In this document: in pieces, positions 51,781 to 59,937 of the stretch
Layout of the letters: every line of letters begins with the position of its first letter
Numbering within the stretch: the first letter of the stretch is position 1
From: Desulfoprunum benzoelyticum
GTDB taxonomy: Bacteria > Desulfobacterota > Desulfobulbia > Desulfobulbales > Desulfocapsaceae
Reading direction: 5' to 3'
Assembly (NCBI RefSeq): GCF_014201505.1
Contig: NZ_JACHEO010000002.1
Location: forward strand, 248,001-312,000
Length of the DNA stretch: 64,000 bases
Notes under the pieces: model-generated
Seen by the model: the letters and a program-made list of their open reading frames with translations, nothing else
Databases searched by the model: none
What the model was told of the DNA's origin: nothing
Program-made: the position numbers and the translations under genes

Positions 51781-53781
51781 ATGTCCGATTCCCTGTTTAC
51801 GCCGATCGCGATCGGCGGCCTCTCCATCAAGAACCGCATCCTCATGCCGGCGATGCATATGAATATGTGCCGGAACTTCGAGGTCAGCGACCGGCTCATC
51901 CGTTTCTATCGCGAACGGGCCGAAGGCGGCGCCGGGGCGATTGTCGTCGGTTATGCCACCGTTGATGAATATTCGGGGGGGCCGGGCAATATCGGCTGTC
52001 ACCACGACGATCACATCCCCGGCCTGACGCGGCTGGCGGCCGCAATCAAGGAAGGTGGGGCCCGGGCGGGGATCCAGTTGAACCACGCCGGTCGCTACAA
52101 CCCCTCCTTCTTCCTCGGCGGCCGATCGGCGGTGGCGCCGTCGGCGGTGCCCTCGCGCCTGACCCGCGAGACTCCGCGGGAATTGAACGGCGACGAGATC
52201 GCGGCGACGATACGTCGCTTTGCCGACGCCGCCGGGCGGGCCAGGGAGGCGGGGTACGATCTGGTCGAACTCCTGGCCGGGACCGGCTACCTGATCAGCT
52301 CCTTCCTCTCGCCGCTGACCAATAAGCGGGAGGATGGCTACGGCGGCAGCCTCGAGAACCGGATGCGGTTCGGACTCGAGGTGCTGGAGGCGATAAAGGC
52401 GCGTCTTGGCGGAAAGGTTCCGGTCATCGTCCGGGTCAACGGTAACGACTTCATGGAGGGCGGCATCGGTCGTCCCGAGCAGCAGGCCTTTGCCGCCGCC
52501 CTGGTCGCCGCCGGCGCCGATGCCGTCAGCATCAACGTCGGCTGGCATGAGGCCCAGGTGCCGCAGATCGTCGCCAAGGTGCCGCGCGGGATCTTTGCCT
52601 ACATGGCCCGCGACATCAAAAAACAGGTGGCGGTGCCGATCATTGCCGGCCACCGGATCAACGACCCGCAGACCGCCCGGCGCCTGCTGAACGAGGGGTT
52701 CTGCGACCTGGTCGCCGTCGGCCGGGCCCTGATCGCCGATCCCCGTTTCCCGGAAAAGGCGGCGGCCGGTCACGACGACCGGATCGTCCACTGCGTCGCC
52801 TGCGCGCAGGGATGCTTCGACCATATCTTCAAGAACAAGGCGGTGGAATGCCTGTGCAATCCCCGGGCCGGCCATGAGAACGAGGAGATGGATCCGGCCG
52901 CCGTACCGAAGCAGGTCATGGTGATCGGCGGCGGCGCGGCCGGGATGTTTGCCGCCATTGCCGCCGCCGAAAAAGGCCACAGGGTGACCCTGCATGAAGC
53001 CGGCCTGCGGCTGGGCGGTCAGCTGCGTCTGGCCGGCCGCCCTCCCGGGCGGGAGGAGTTTCTGGTTCTCGCCGATGACCTGGAGCGGCAACTGGCCACA
53101 GCCGGTGTCGAGGTCAGGATGCAGTCGAGCGTCGATCGCCGGCTGCTTGAGCTGCAACGTCCCGATGTCCTGGTCCTGGCCACGGGCGGCGAGCCGATCG
53201 TGCCGCCGATCCCCGGCGTGGACCTGCCCCATGTGGTCCAGGCCTGGGATATCCTTGCCGGCACCCGAGCGGCGGGACGAACGGTGGCGGTCCTCGGCGG
53301 CGGTGCGGTCGGGGTTGAAACGGCGCTGCTGCTCGCCGAGGAGGGGACGCTCTCCGGCGACGAGTTGAAATTCCTGCTGGTCCACGGGGCCGAGAAACCC
53401 GAAGAACTGCTGCGGCTGGCCACCGAACACGACCGTGAGATCCAGCTGATCGAGATGACCGGTGCGATCGGCGCCAACTTCGGTAAGACCACCCGCTGGG
53501 GTATGCTCCAGGACGTCGAACGCTATGGCATCAAGCCGCTGGTCGGGGCCAAAGTCCTGGCCATCACCCCGACCGGCCTGCAATTTGAGCAGGGAGAGCA
53601 AATCGTCGACCTGGAGGTCGAGACGGTCGTGCTGGCGGTCGGCACCAGGGCCCGCACTTCCCTCCAGCAGGTCGCCGAGGAACTCGGGCTGCGCTGTCTG
53701 GCGGTAGGTGATGCCGTGACCCCCGGCACCGTGTTCGAAGCCAGCCATCAAGGGTGGCAGGCCGGGAGGACCATTGAATGA
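51781..53781 (+). CDS. 2,4-dienoyl-CoA reductase-like FMN/FAD/Fe-S enzyme
   Basis: A 666-residue protein of the FadH/enoate-reductase group: an N-terminal OYE-type FMN barrel (LFTPIAIGGLSIKNRI, IQLNHAGRY, AGTGYLISSFLSPLTNKRED-like loop), a [4Fe-4S] motif CVACAQGC with a fourth cysteine in ECLCNP, and two C-terminal dinucleotide-binding units (VMVIGGGAAGMFAAIAAAEKG and VAVLGGGAVGVETALLLAEEG). Members reduce 2,4-dienoyl-CoA or similar conjugated substrates with NAD(P)H. Position within the acyl-CoA cluster supports a role in unsaturated fatty acids. Start ATG with AAGGAG upstream. It overlaps the next gene by ATGA. Confidence 0.9.
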   Translation: MSDSLFTPIAIGGLSIKNRILMPAMHMNMCRNFEVSDRLIRFYRERAEGGAGAIVVGYATVDEYSGGPGNIGCHHDDHIPGLTRLAAAIKEGGARAGIQLNHAGRYNPSFFLGGRSAVAPSAVPSRLTRETPRELNGDEIAATIRRFADAAGRAREAGYDLVELLAGTGYLISSFLSPLTNKREDGYGGSLENRMRFGLEVLEAIKARLGGKVPVIVRVNGNDFMEGGIGRPEQQAFAAALVAAGADAVSINVGWHEAQVPQIVAKVPRGIFAYMARDIKKQVAVPIIAGHRINDPQTARRLLNEGFCDLVAVGRALIADPRFPEKAAAGHDDRIVHCVACAQGCFDHIFKNKAVECLCNPRAGHENEEMDPAAVPKQVMVIGGGAAGMFAAIAAAEKGHRVTLHEAGLRLGGQLRLAGRPPGREEFLVLADDLERQLATAGVEVRMQSSVDRRLLELQRPDVLVLATGGEPIVPPIPGVDLPHVVQAWDILAGTRAAGRTVAVLGGGAVGVETALLLAEEGTLSGDELKFLLVHGAEKPEELLRLATEHDREIQLIEMTGAIGANFGKTTRWGMLQDVERYGIKPLVGAKVLAITPTGLQFEQGEQIVDLEVETVVLAVGTRARTSLQQVAEELGLRCLAVGDAVTPGTVFEASHQGWQAGRTIE

Positions 53782-54296
53782 ACGGTTTCGCCCTGCTGCC
53801 GAAACTGACCGCCCGGGCCAAAACCTCTCCCGGGTGGTTGCGGCTGCTCAACCTCCTGCTCGGCCGGATCATCCCCTTCAACCGGCCGCACGGGTTTGTC
53901 ATCGAGGAACTGCGGGACAACTATCTGCGCACCACCGCCCCCTATCGCCGCAGCAACCACAACCATCTGCGCGGCATCCACGCCTGTGCCATCGCCACCA
54001 TCGCCGAGTTTTCCGGCGGCTACCTGCTGCTCAGCCGCCTCGACCCCCGGAAGTACCGGCTGATCATGTCGCGGATCGAGGTCGATTATGTCTACCAGGC
54101 CAAGGACCGGATCGTGTCGGAAAGCGATCTGCCCGAGGAGCGGCTGCAGCGGGAGATCATCGAGCCCCTGCAGGAACAGGAGGCGGTCACCATCCGGATG
54201 GAGAGCCGGATCAGCGATGTCCAGGGCAACCGGATCGCCACCGCCGTCACGATCTGGCAGGTCAAGGGCTGGGACCTGGTACGGACCAGAATCTGA
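53778..54296 (+). CDS. DUF4442 hotdog-fold (thioesterase-like) protein
   Basis: A 172-residue protein with DUF4442/PaaI-like features: RIIPFNRPHGFVIEELRDNY, NHNHLRGIHACAIATIAEFS (the central helix, 'N....H.....A...E'), YRLIMSRIEVDYVYQAKDRI, then VQGNRIATAVTIWQVKGWD. It probably hydrolyses acyl-CoA thioesters. Its ATG overlaps the preceding TGA by four bases, so translation is coupled to the dienoyl-CoA-reductase-like gene. The catalytic residue pattern cannot be judged by eye. Confidence 0.8.
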   Translation: MNGFALLPKLTARAKTSPGWLRLLNLLLGRIIPFNRPHGFVIEELRDNYLRTTAPYRRSNHNHLRGIHACAIATIAEFSGGYLLLSRLDPRKYRLIMSRIEVDYVYQAKDRIVSESDLPEERLQREIIEPLQEQEAVTIRMESRISDVQGNRIATAVTIWQVKGWDLVRTRI

Positions 54297-54353
54297 ACTC
54301 AACCAGAGATGGGTGGCGGCCCGGCTGAAGCTGCTGCCGAAAGGAGAATGACA

Positions 54354-56063
54354 ATGCTGCTGTTCAACCCGCAAGACTACCACCGCGACCATGCCGACCC
54401 GGAATCGCGGCAGCTCGTCGAGAAAACGATCGCCTTCTTCGAGAACAAGGGCCTGCGCCGGATCAAGGAGGATGACCAGGCGATGGTCTGGTATGAAGAT
54501 TTCCTGAACTTTATCAAGGAGGAAGGGATCTTCGCCAAGCTGCTGACCCCGGTCGCCTACGCTGAGGGAGACCCGGGCCGGCGCTGGGACATGTGGCGGA
54601 TCAGCGAGTTCAACGAGGTCCTCGCCTTTTACGGTCTCTGCTACTGGTACGCCTGGCAGGTGACGATCCTCGGCCTGGGGCCGATCTGGATGGGGAGCAA
54701 CGAGGGGGCCAAACAACGGACGGCACGATTGCTGGCGGCGGGCGGGGTCTTCGCCTTCGGCCTCTCCGAGAGGGCCCACGGCGCCGATCTCTACTCCACC
54801 GAGACGACCCTGACCCCGGCCGGCGACGGCCGCTGGCTGGCCAACGGTTCCAAATACTATATCGGCAACGGCAACTGCGCCGCTCTGGTCTCGACCTTCG
54901 GCAGGATCGCCGGGACCGGCGAATACGTCTTTTTCGTCGTCGATCCGCAGCAGCCGCAATACCAATGCGTGAAGAAAATCGATACCTCGGGGGTCCGCCA
55001 GGCGTACGTCGCCGAATACAGCCTGCACGATTACCCGGTGGGTGAGGCCGACATTCTGTCCCGCGGCGAACTGGCCTGGAACTCGTCGCTCAACACCATC
55101 AACGTCGGCAAGTTCGAGCTCGGCTGCGCCTCGATCGGCATCTGCACCCATGCCTTCTACGAGGCCCTCAACCATGCCGCCGGCCGCAATCTCTATGGCC
55201 GCTACGTCACCGATTTTCCGCATGTCCGGCGTCTCTTCACCGAGGCCTACGCCCGCCTGACGGCAATGAAGCTCTTCGCGATGCGGGCCGCCGATTACAT
55301 GCGGGCGGCGAGTGACGACGACCGCCGCTACCTCCTCTTCAACCCGATCGTGAAGATGAAGGTCACCGGTCAGGGGGAGAAGGTCATCGCCCTGCTGCAC
55401 GAGGTCATCGCCGCCCGGGGATACGAGCAGGACACCTACTTCGAGATGGCCCTGCGCGATATCGGCATGCTGCCCAAGCTCGAGGGCACCGAGCATGTCA
55501 ACATGGCGCTGATCATCAAGTTCGTCAAAAACTACTTTTTTGATCCCCGGGACTATCCGGAGGTGCCGCGGCGGGCCGAGGCCGGCGACGACGGCTACCT
55601 CTTCCGCCAGAGAACCGGCGCTCTGGCGCAGGTGCGCTTCCCCGATTACCGGCTGGCCTATGCCGGCGTCGAATCACTGAACGTCGCCGTCTTCCGCGAC
55701 CAGGTCGAGCTGTTCCGCCGCCTGCTGCTGCAGGCGCCGCCGACTCCGGAACAGGTCGGCAATATCGACTACATGCTGGCCGCGGGCCAGCTCTTCACGC
55801 TGATCGTCTATGCCCAGCTGATTCTGGAAAACGCCATGATCCATCAGCTCGACCCCGATCTCCGCGACCAGATATTCGCCTTCCTGATCAGCGACTTCTC
55901 GACCTTCGCCCTGCAGATGAATCTCAATTATGAAAATACGGCGGAGCAGGGAGCAATCTACTCCTCAATGATGCAAAAACCTGTTATGAACAAGGATTCG
56001 GCGGCCCGCGTCTGGGCAGAGCAGGTCTATGCCCTGCGGGACCGCTATACGATGCATGAATGA
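54354..56063 (+). CDS. Acyl-CoA dehydrogenase, divergent second type
   Basis: A 569-residue acyl-CoA dehydrogenase family protein unlike the one at 48877. It has GGVFAFGLSERAHGADL (the FAD/substrate 'A.TEP..GSD' equivalent), WLANGSKYYIGNGNCAAL, the C-terminal-type helix NVGKFELGCASIGICTHAFY, and MLPKLEGTEHVN, where Glu of EGT corresponds to the catalytic base. Substitutions in the flavin motif and a long middle part suggest a different acyl chain or partner. I chose ATG 54354 because an AAGGAG site lies 7 bp upstream; ATG 54348 lies directly after that site. The last bases precede the ferredoxin-domain gene by 24 bp. Confidence 0.88.
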   Translation: MLLFNPQDYHRDHADPESRQLVEKTIAFFENKGLRRIKEDDQAMVWYEDFLNFIKEEGIFAKLLTPVAYAEGDPGRRWDMWRISEFNEVLAFYGLCYWYAWQVTILGLGPIWMGSNEGAKQRTARLLAAGGVFAFGLSERAHGADLYSTETTLTPAGDGRWLANGSKYYIGNGNCAALVSTFGRIAGTGEYVFFVVDPQQPQYQCVKKIDTSGVRQAYVAEYSLHDYPVGEADILSRGELAWNSSLNTINVGKFELGCASIGICTHAFYEALNHAAGRNLYGRYVTDFPHVRRLFTEAYARLTAMKLFAMRAADYMRAASDDDRRYLLFNPIVKMKVTGQGEKVIALLHEVIAARGYEQDTYFEMALRDIGMLPKLEGTEHVNMALIIKFVKNYFFDPRDYPEVPRRAEAGDDGYLFRQRTGALAQVRFPDYRLAYAGVESLNVAVFRDQVELFRRLLLQAPPTPEQVGNIDYMLAAGQLFTLIVYAQLILENAMIHQLDPDLRDQIFAFLISDFSTFALQMNLNYENTAEQGAIYSSMMQKPVMNKDSAARVWAEQVYALRDRYTMHE

Positions 56064-56087
56064 TAGCAACAGCAAGGGGATACAGGC

Positions 56088-57266
56088 GTGGGTCACCATC
56101 ATGAAGGCAAGAGCGATATCGTCCCGCTGATCGACCGGCTCAACCGCTATCCGATCGGATTGCCCGACAGCGAGACCCTGCGCCGGATCCTGGCGATCCT
56201 TTTTTCCGCCGACGAGGCCTACGTCGCCTCCCGTTTTCCCCTCACCGAGGCGACACTGACCGAACTCGTGCGGGCGACCGGCTGGGAACGGGAGCGGCTG
56301 ACTCCCGTCCTCGAGAACATGGCCGACAAGGGCCTGATCATGGATCTGGTGTACGGCCATCGCACCTATTACCTGCTGCTGCCCGGGCTCATCGGTTTCT
56401 TCGAGTTCACCTTCATGAAACAGCGTCAGGACCTGCCGGTCGCGGAACTGGCCCAGCTGATGCATGAATACCTGTTCGAGGACCCGGACAACCGGATGGG
56501 CCGGGAATTCTTCGGCGGCGCCACGCCCTTGACCCGGGCCCTGCCGTATGAGGAGCATATCCCGGTCGAATCGGTCGTCACCACCTGGGAAAGCGCCCGC
56601 GAGATCATCCGTCGGGCCGGGTACGGCGCCGTCGGCATGTGCTACTGCCGCCACAAGAAGGAACATCTCGGCAAGACATGCGACAAGGGGGCCCCGACGA
56701 GGGAGATCTGCATCTCGCTCGGCAGCGCCGCCCGGTTCATGGTCCGTCGCGGTTTCGCCGAGGAGCGCTCGGTTGCGGAGCTGCTGGCGGTCATCGATCG
56801 GGCCAGGGACCTGCGTCTGACCCACATCACCGACAATATCCGCCACAAACCCTCCTTTATCTGCAACTGCTGTTCCTGCTGCTGCGAACTGCTGGGCGGG
56901 GTGATGCGGGGCTTTCCGAACGGTATCGCCAAGAGCGGGTACACCATTGCCGGCGACACCGAAAAATGTCTCGGCTGCGGCCTCTGCGCCAAGGCCTGCA
57001 ATGTCCAGGCAATAGAGGTGGTCGGCGGCGACAACGGCAGCAGAAAGAAACGGATGCAGGTCAAGGCCGGCCACTGCCTGGGGTGCGGCGCCTGTATCCC
57101 GGCCTGCCCGACGGGGGCGCTGTCGTTGGTGCCGGCCGCCCGGGCACCGGTGCCGGAGAAAAAGAAGGATCTTTTTGTCCGGATACTCAAGGACAAAAAA
57201 CGGTTCTCCCCCTACGTCGTCGCCGGCATGAAGGCCAAACTGGGGCGGATGTTCGGCCTGGGATGA
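56088..57266 (+). CDS. Winged-helix-like plus 4Fe-4S ferredoxin-domain protein
   Basis: A 392-residue soluble protein (GTG start, AAGGGGA site). Residues ~28-150 contain a winged-helix-like region (LTEATLTELVRATGWERERL, then ENMADKGLIMDLVYGHRTYY). CYCRHKKEHLGKTCDKG and the cluster-like CNCCSCCCELL hold clustered cysteines. Two ferredoxin motifs follow: CLGCGLCAKACNVQAIE and CLGCGACIPACPTGAL, each with four cysteines for [4Fe-4S] clusters. It probably shuttles electrons in the acyl-CoA oxidation or activation pathway or tunes its expression; the N-terminal part may sense or bind an acyl-CoA. It is inserted between the second dehydrogenase and the second ligase. Confidence 0.85.
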   Translation: MGHHHEGKSDIVPLIDRLNRYPIGLPDSETLRRILAILFSADEAYVASRFPLTEATLTELVRATGWERERLTPVLENMADKGLIMDLVYGHRTYYLLLPGLIGFFEFTFMKQRQDLPVAELAQLMHEYLFEDPDNRMGREFFGGATPLTRALPYEEHIPVESVVTTWESAREIIRRAGYGAVGMCYCRHKKEHLGKTCDKGAPTREICISLGSAARFMVRRGFAEERSVAELLAVIDRARDLRLTHITDNIRHKPSFICNCCSCCCELLGGVMRGFPNGIAKSGYTIAGDTEKCLGCGLCAKACNVQAIEVVGGDNGSRKKRMQVKAGHCLGCGACIPACPTGALSLVPAARAPVPEKKKDLFVRILKDKKRFSPYVVAGMKAKLGRMFGLG

Positions 57267-57346
57267 TCTTCTTGGCCGGGAGCCAAGGAATACAGGCGCG
57301 AGAGTTGGTCTCGCGTTAAGACACTATTGATTCAGAAGAGGATATC

Positions 57347-58999
57347 ATGACAGAGCGAACGTATGCTGCCGGCCAGGCCTACACCTACCCCCTCATCATC
57401 AAGAAACTGCTGCAGACGGCGTTGGTCAACGCCACCGACGAGGAGATTGTCTACCGCGGCGAGCAGCGTTATTCCTATCGCGATCTCAACACCCGCATTC
57501 ACCGGCTGGCCGGCGGGTTGACCGCACTGGGGTTGAAACCGGGCGAGGTGGCGGCAGTCTTCGACTATGACAGCCCCCGCTATCTCGAATGCTTTTTCGC
57601 CATCCCGATGATGGGATCGGTGCTGCAGACCGCCAACTGGCGGTTGTCCACCGACCAGATCGTCTACACGATCAACCACGCCGAGGCCTCGGTCATCATC
57701 TTCAACAGTGATTTCATGCCGATAATCGAGGCGATCAGGCCGGCGTTGACCACGGTGCGAAAGTACATAATGATCCGTGAAGGGGAGAGTACGGCCGATG
57801 CCTTCCGTTTTGACGGCGAATATGAGGCGATGCTCCAGAGTGCGGACGATCATTTCGATTTTCCGGACCTGGATGAGAATACCCGGGCCACGACCTTCTA
57901 CACCACCGGTACGACCGGCGACCCGAAAGGGGTTTACTTCACCCACCGTCAGTTGGTGCTGCACTCGATGTCGCTGGCGATCGCCGCCGGCAGTTACGAC
58001 AACGAGGGGCGTTTTCGCTCGAACGACGTCTACATGCCGTTGACCCCGATGTTCCATGTCCATGCCTGGGGCGTACCCTACGTCGCGACGATGCTCGCCA
58101 CCAAGCAGGTCTATCCCGGCCGCTACGAGCCGAAGAAGATCCTCGAGTTGATTCGGAGCGAGAAAGTCACCTTCTCTCACTGCGTGCCGACGATCCTGCA
58201 GATGCTGATGACCGATCCGGACTGTCGTTTGACCGATATGTCGAACTGGAAGGTCATCATCGGCGGCTCCAAGCTCTCCAAGGGCCAGGCCAAGGCCGCC
58301 CGCGCCCTGGGGATGACGGTGTTCACCGGCTACGGCATGTCAGAGACCTGTCCGATCATCTCCCTCGCCCTGCCGAAAAAATACATGGCCGATTGGGACG
58401 ATGACCGAATCCTCGATGTTATCACCAAGACCGGCGTCCCGATTCCGCTGGTCGAGATCGAGGTCGTCGACGAGGAGGACCGGCCCAAGCCGCACGACGG
58501 GGAGACCTCCGGCGAAGTGGTGTTCCGGGCGCCGTGGCTGACCGAGGGCTACCACAAATCACCGGAGAAGACGAGGGAGTTGTGGCGCAACGGCTATCTG
58601 CACTCGGGCGATGTCGGCCACATCGATGGCGATGGCTACCTGCAGATCACCGACCGGATCAAGGATGTCATCAAGAGCGGCGGCGAGTGGGTCAGTTCGC
58701 TCGATCTCGAGAATATCCTCAGTCAGCATGAGGCGGTTCTCGAGTCGGCCGCCATCGGCATTGCCGACGCCAAGTGGGGCGAGCGGCCGCTGATGCTGGT
58801 CGTCCTCAAGGATATGTTCAAGGGGCAGGTAACCGAAGGGGATTTGAAGGCCTACATGAAACAGGCGGTGAAAGAAGGGCGTCTGCCCGGTTATGGTGTC
58901 CCGGACAATATCGTGCTGCTGGATGCCCTGCCGAAGACCAGTGTCGGCAAACTCAACAAGAAACAGATGCGTCTCGATTTCACCGGTCCTGTGATGTAG
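57347..58999 (+). CDS. AMP-forming acyl-CoA synthetase
   Basis: A 550-residue adenylate-forming enzyme. TTFYTTGTTGDPKGVYFTHR is the P-loop (~185-204), MFHVHAWGVPY the substrate pocket, VFTGYGMSETCPII motif A5, YLHSGDVGHIDGDGYLQITD the hinge region, IKDVIKSGGEWVSSLDLEN another, and LPKTSVGKLNKKQMR the catalytic lysine. It groups with medium/long-chain or methylmalonate-like ligases rather than with the 618-residue ligase at 43403. It follows the ferredoxin-domain gene and ends the rightward operon; a bidirectional terminator-like hairpin separates it from the MerR gene. Confidence 0.9.
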   Translation: MTERTYAAGQAYTYPLIIKKLLQTALVNATDEEIVYRGEQRYSYRDLNTRIHRLAGGLTALGLKPGEVAAVFDYDSPRYLECFFAIPMMGSVLQTANWRLSTDQIVYTINHAEASVIIFNSDFMPIIEAIRPALTTVRKYIMIREGESTADAFRFDGEYEAMLQSADDHFDFPDLDENTRATTFYTTGTTGDPKGVYFTHRQLVLHSMSLAIAAGSYDNEGRFRSNDVYMPLTPMFHVHAWGVPYVATMLATKQVYPGRYEPKKILELIRSEKVTFSHCVPTILQMLMTDPDCRLTDMSNWKVIIGGSKLSKGQAKAARALGMTVFTGYGMSETCPIISLALPKKYMADWDDDRILDVITKTGVPIPLVEIEVVDEEDRPKPHDGETSGEVVFRAPWLTEGYHKSPEKTRELWRNGYLHSGDVGHIDGDGYLQITDRIKDVIKSGGEWVSSLDLENILSQHEAVLESAAIGIADAKWGERPLMLVVLKDMFKGQVTEGDLKAYMKQAVKEGRLPGYGVPDNIVLLDALPKTSVGKLNKKQMRLDFTGPVM

Positions 59000-59018
59000 A
59001 AGGGAGAGCGAACTGCGA

Positions 59019-59063
59019 CCGCCCGGCGGGGAGGATTCCAGGGGAATCCACGTCGCCGGGCGG
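59019..59063. terminator. Hairpin between convergent genes
   Basis: CCGCCCGGCG (59019-59028) pairs with CGCCGGGCGG (59054-59063), enclosing GGATTCC/GGAATCC (59033-59039 and 59043-59049), a very stable 45-nt hairpin. It lies between the ends of the convergent ligase and MerR genes. T-runs are short, so termination may depend on Rho or simply on the stem. Confidence 0.7.
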
Positions 59064-59092
59064 CATAAGAAGTGCGCGCCGATCCGCGGTCG

Positions 59093-59491
59093 TCAGTTCG
59101 TATCGGCCTTGGCGAGCAGGTCGGTGATACGAACCCGGTATTCGACAATGTCCTGACGTAATGACGAAAGACTGGCGATCTTGTCGTCGACCTTGGCGAT
59201 GTGCTGATCGAGGATCTCGATCAGTTTCGGGGTGATGGTTTTGAAATTCTGGGCGTTTATATCGAAAATATTGGACAGTTCCTGGATCTCTTTGAGTGAA
59301 ACGCCCATATCTTTCAGTTTGAGGATGAATTTGAGGCGCAGGATGTCGTCTCGGGTGTAGGTTCGGGTCCCGCCTATCAGTCGGTTCGATTTGCCCATGA
59401 CGCCGATCTCTTCATAGTAGCGGATGGTACGGGTGGTGATCCCGAGTGTTTTTGCCAGTGCGCCGATTTGGACTGATTCTTGGGAATTCAT
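59093..59491 (-). CDS. MerR-family transcriptional regulator of acyl-CoA genes
   Basis: A 132-residue protein: an N-terminal winged HTH (VQIGALAKTLGITTRTIRYY, then EEIGVMGKSN and TRTYTRDDILRLKFILKLKDMG), then a coiled-coil dimer helix (LIEILDQHIAKVDDKIASLS), without cysteines or an effector domain. It resembles the small MerR-type regulators of fatty-acid or branched-chain amino-acid degradation such as LiuR. ATG 59491 with an AGGAAAG site is preferred over 59524. TTACGTAA-like sites occur at its own promoter and at both neighbouring operons, so it likely represses them until an acyl-CoA or related signal appears. Confidence 0.85.
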   Translation of the reverse strand: MNSQESVQIGALAKTLGITTRTIRYYEEIGVMGKSNRLIGGTRTYTRDDILRLKFILKLKDMGVSLKEIQELSNIFDINAQNFKTITPKLIEILDQHIAKVDDKIASLSSLRQDIVEYRVRITDLLAKADTN

Positions 59492-59601
59492 GATCTTTCC
59501 TTTCAGGAGTTCACGCTCCGGCATCTCTGTATGGCAGCGTCACAGCAAACCTCAAGAGCCTGTCTCCAATGAAGGTCGCTGTTCCATACGATGTTTTACC
59601 T

Positions 59602-59650
59602 TTACGTAATCTATGGACTCACCATAGCATGCTTTTTCCTGGTATGTCAA
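59602..59650 (-). promoter_or_regulatory. Promoter and operator of the MerR gene
   Basis: Read leftward: TTGACA (59650-59645), 18 bp, TATGGT (59626-59621), then the palindrome TTACGTAA at 59602-59609 just after the expected start site. This suggests autorepression. Confidence 0.6.
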
Positions 59651-59723
59651 ATTTTTTATTTTTTGAAAAATAGAGTTAAACCATGGAGATGGTTTATAAA
59701 GTCAAAGAATGGAGGGAAAAATC

Positions 59724-59752
59724 TTGACCCTTACGTAAACTTTAGATATATA
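59724..59752 (+). promoter_or_regulatory. Promoter/operator of the ETF operon
   Basis: TTGACC (59724-59729) and TATATA (59747-59752) with a 17-bp spacer that contains CTTACGTAAAC, a perfect TTACGTAA palindrome. It has the same layout as the promoter at 43294. Confidence 0.65.
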
Positions 59753-59937
59753 GGCAAAAGAATAAACCAGATCCCCGCGGCGCACGATGTTCGGCATGGA
59801 AGGAAGGAGTTTGCCGTCACAGAAGAACGGCGGATGAGGCGTGACGCCAAAATCGCCGGGATCCACGCACAAACAGGCGAGATCCGGCGGCAGGTCATCG
59901 GCACGGCCCTGACCCGCTGAAGGCGGCAACGAGAGGA

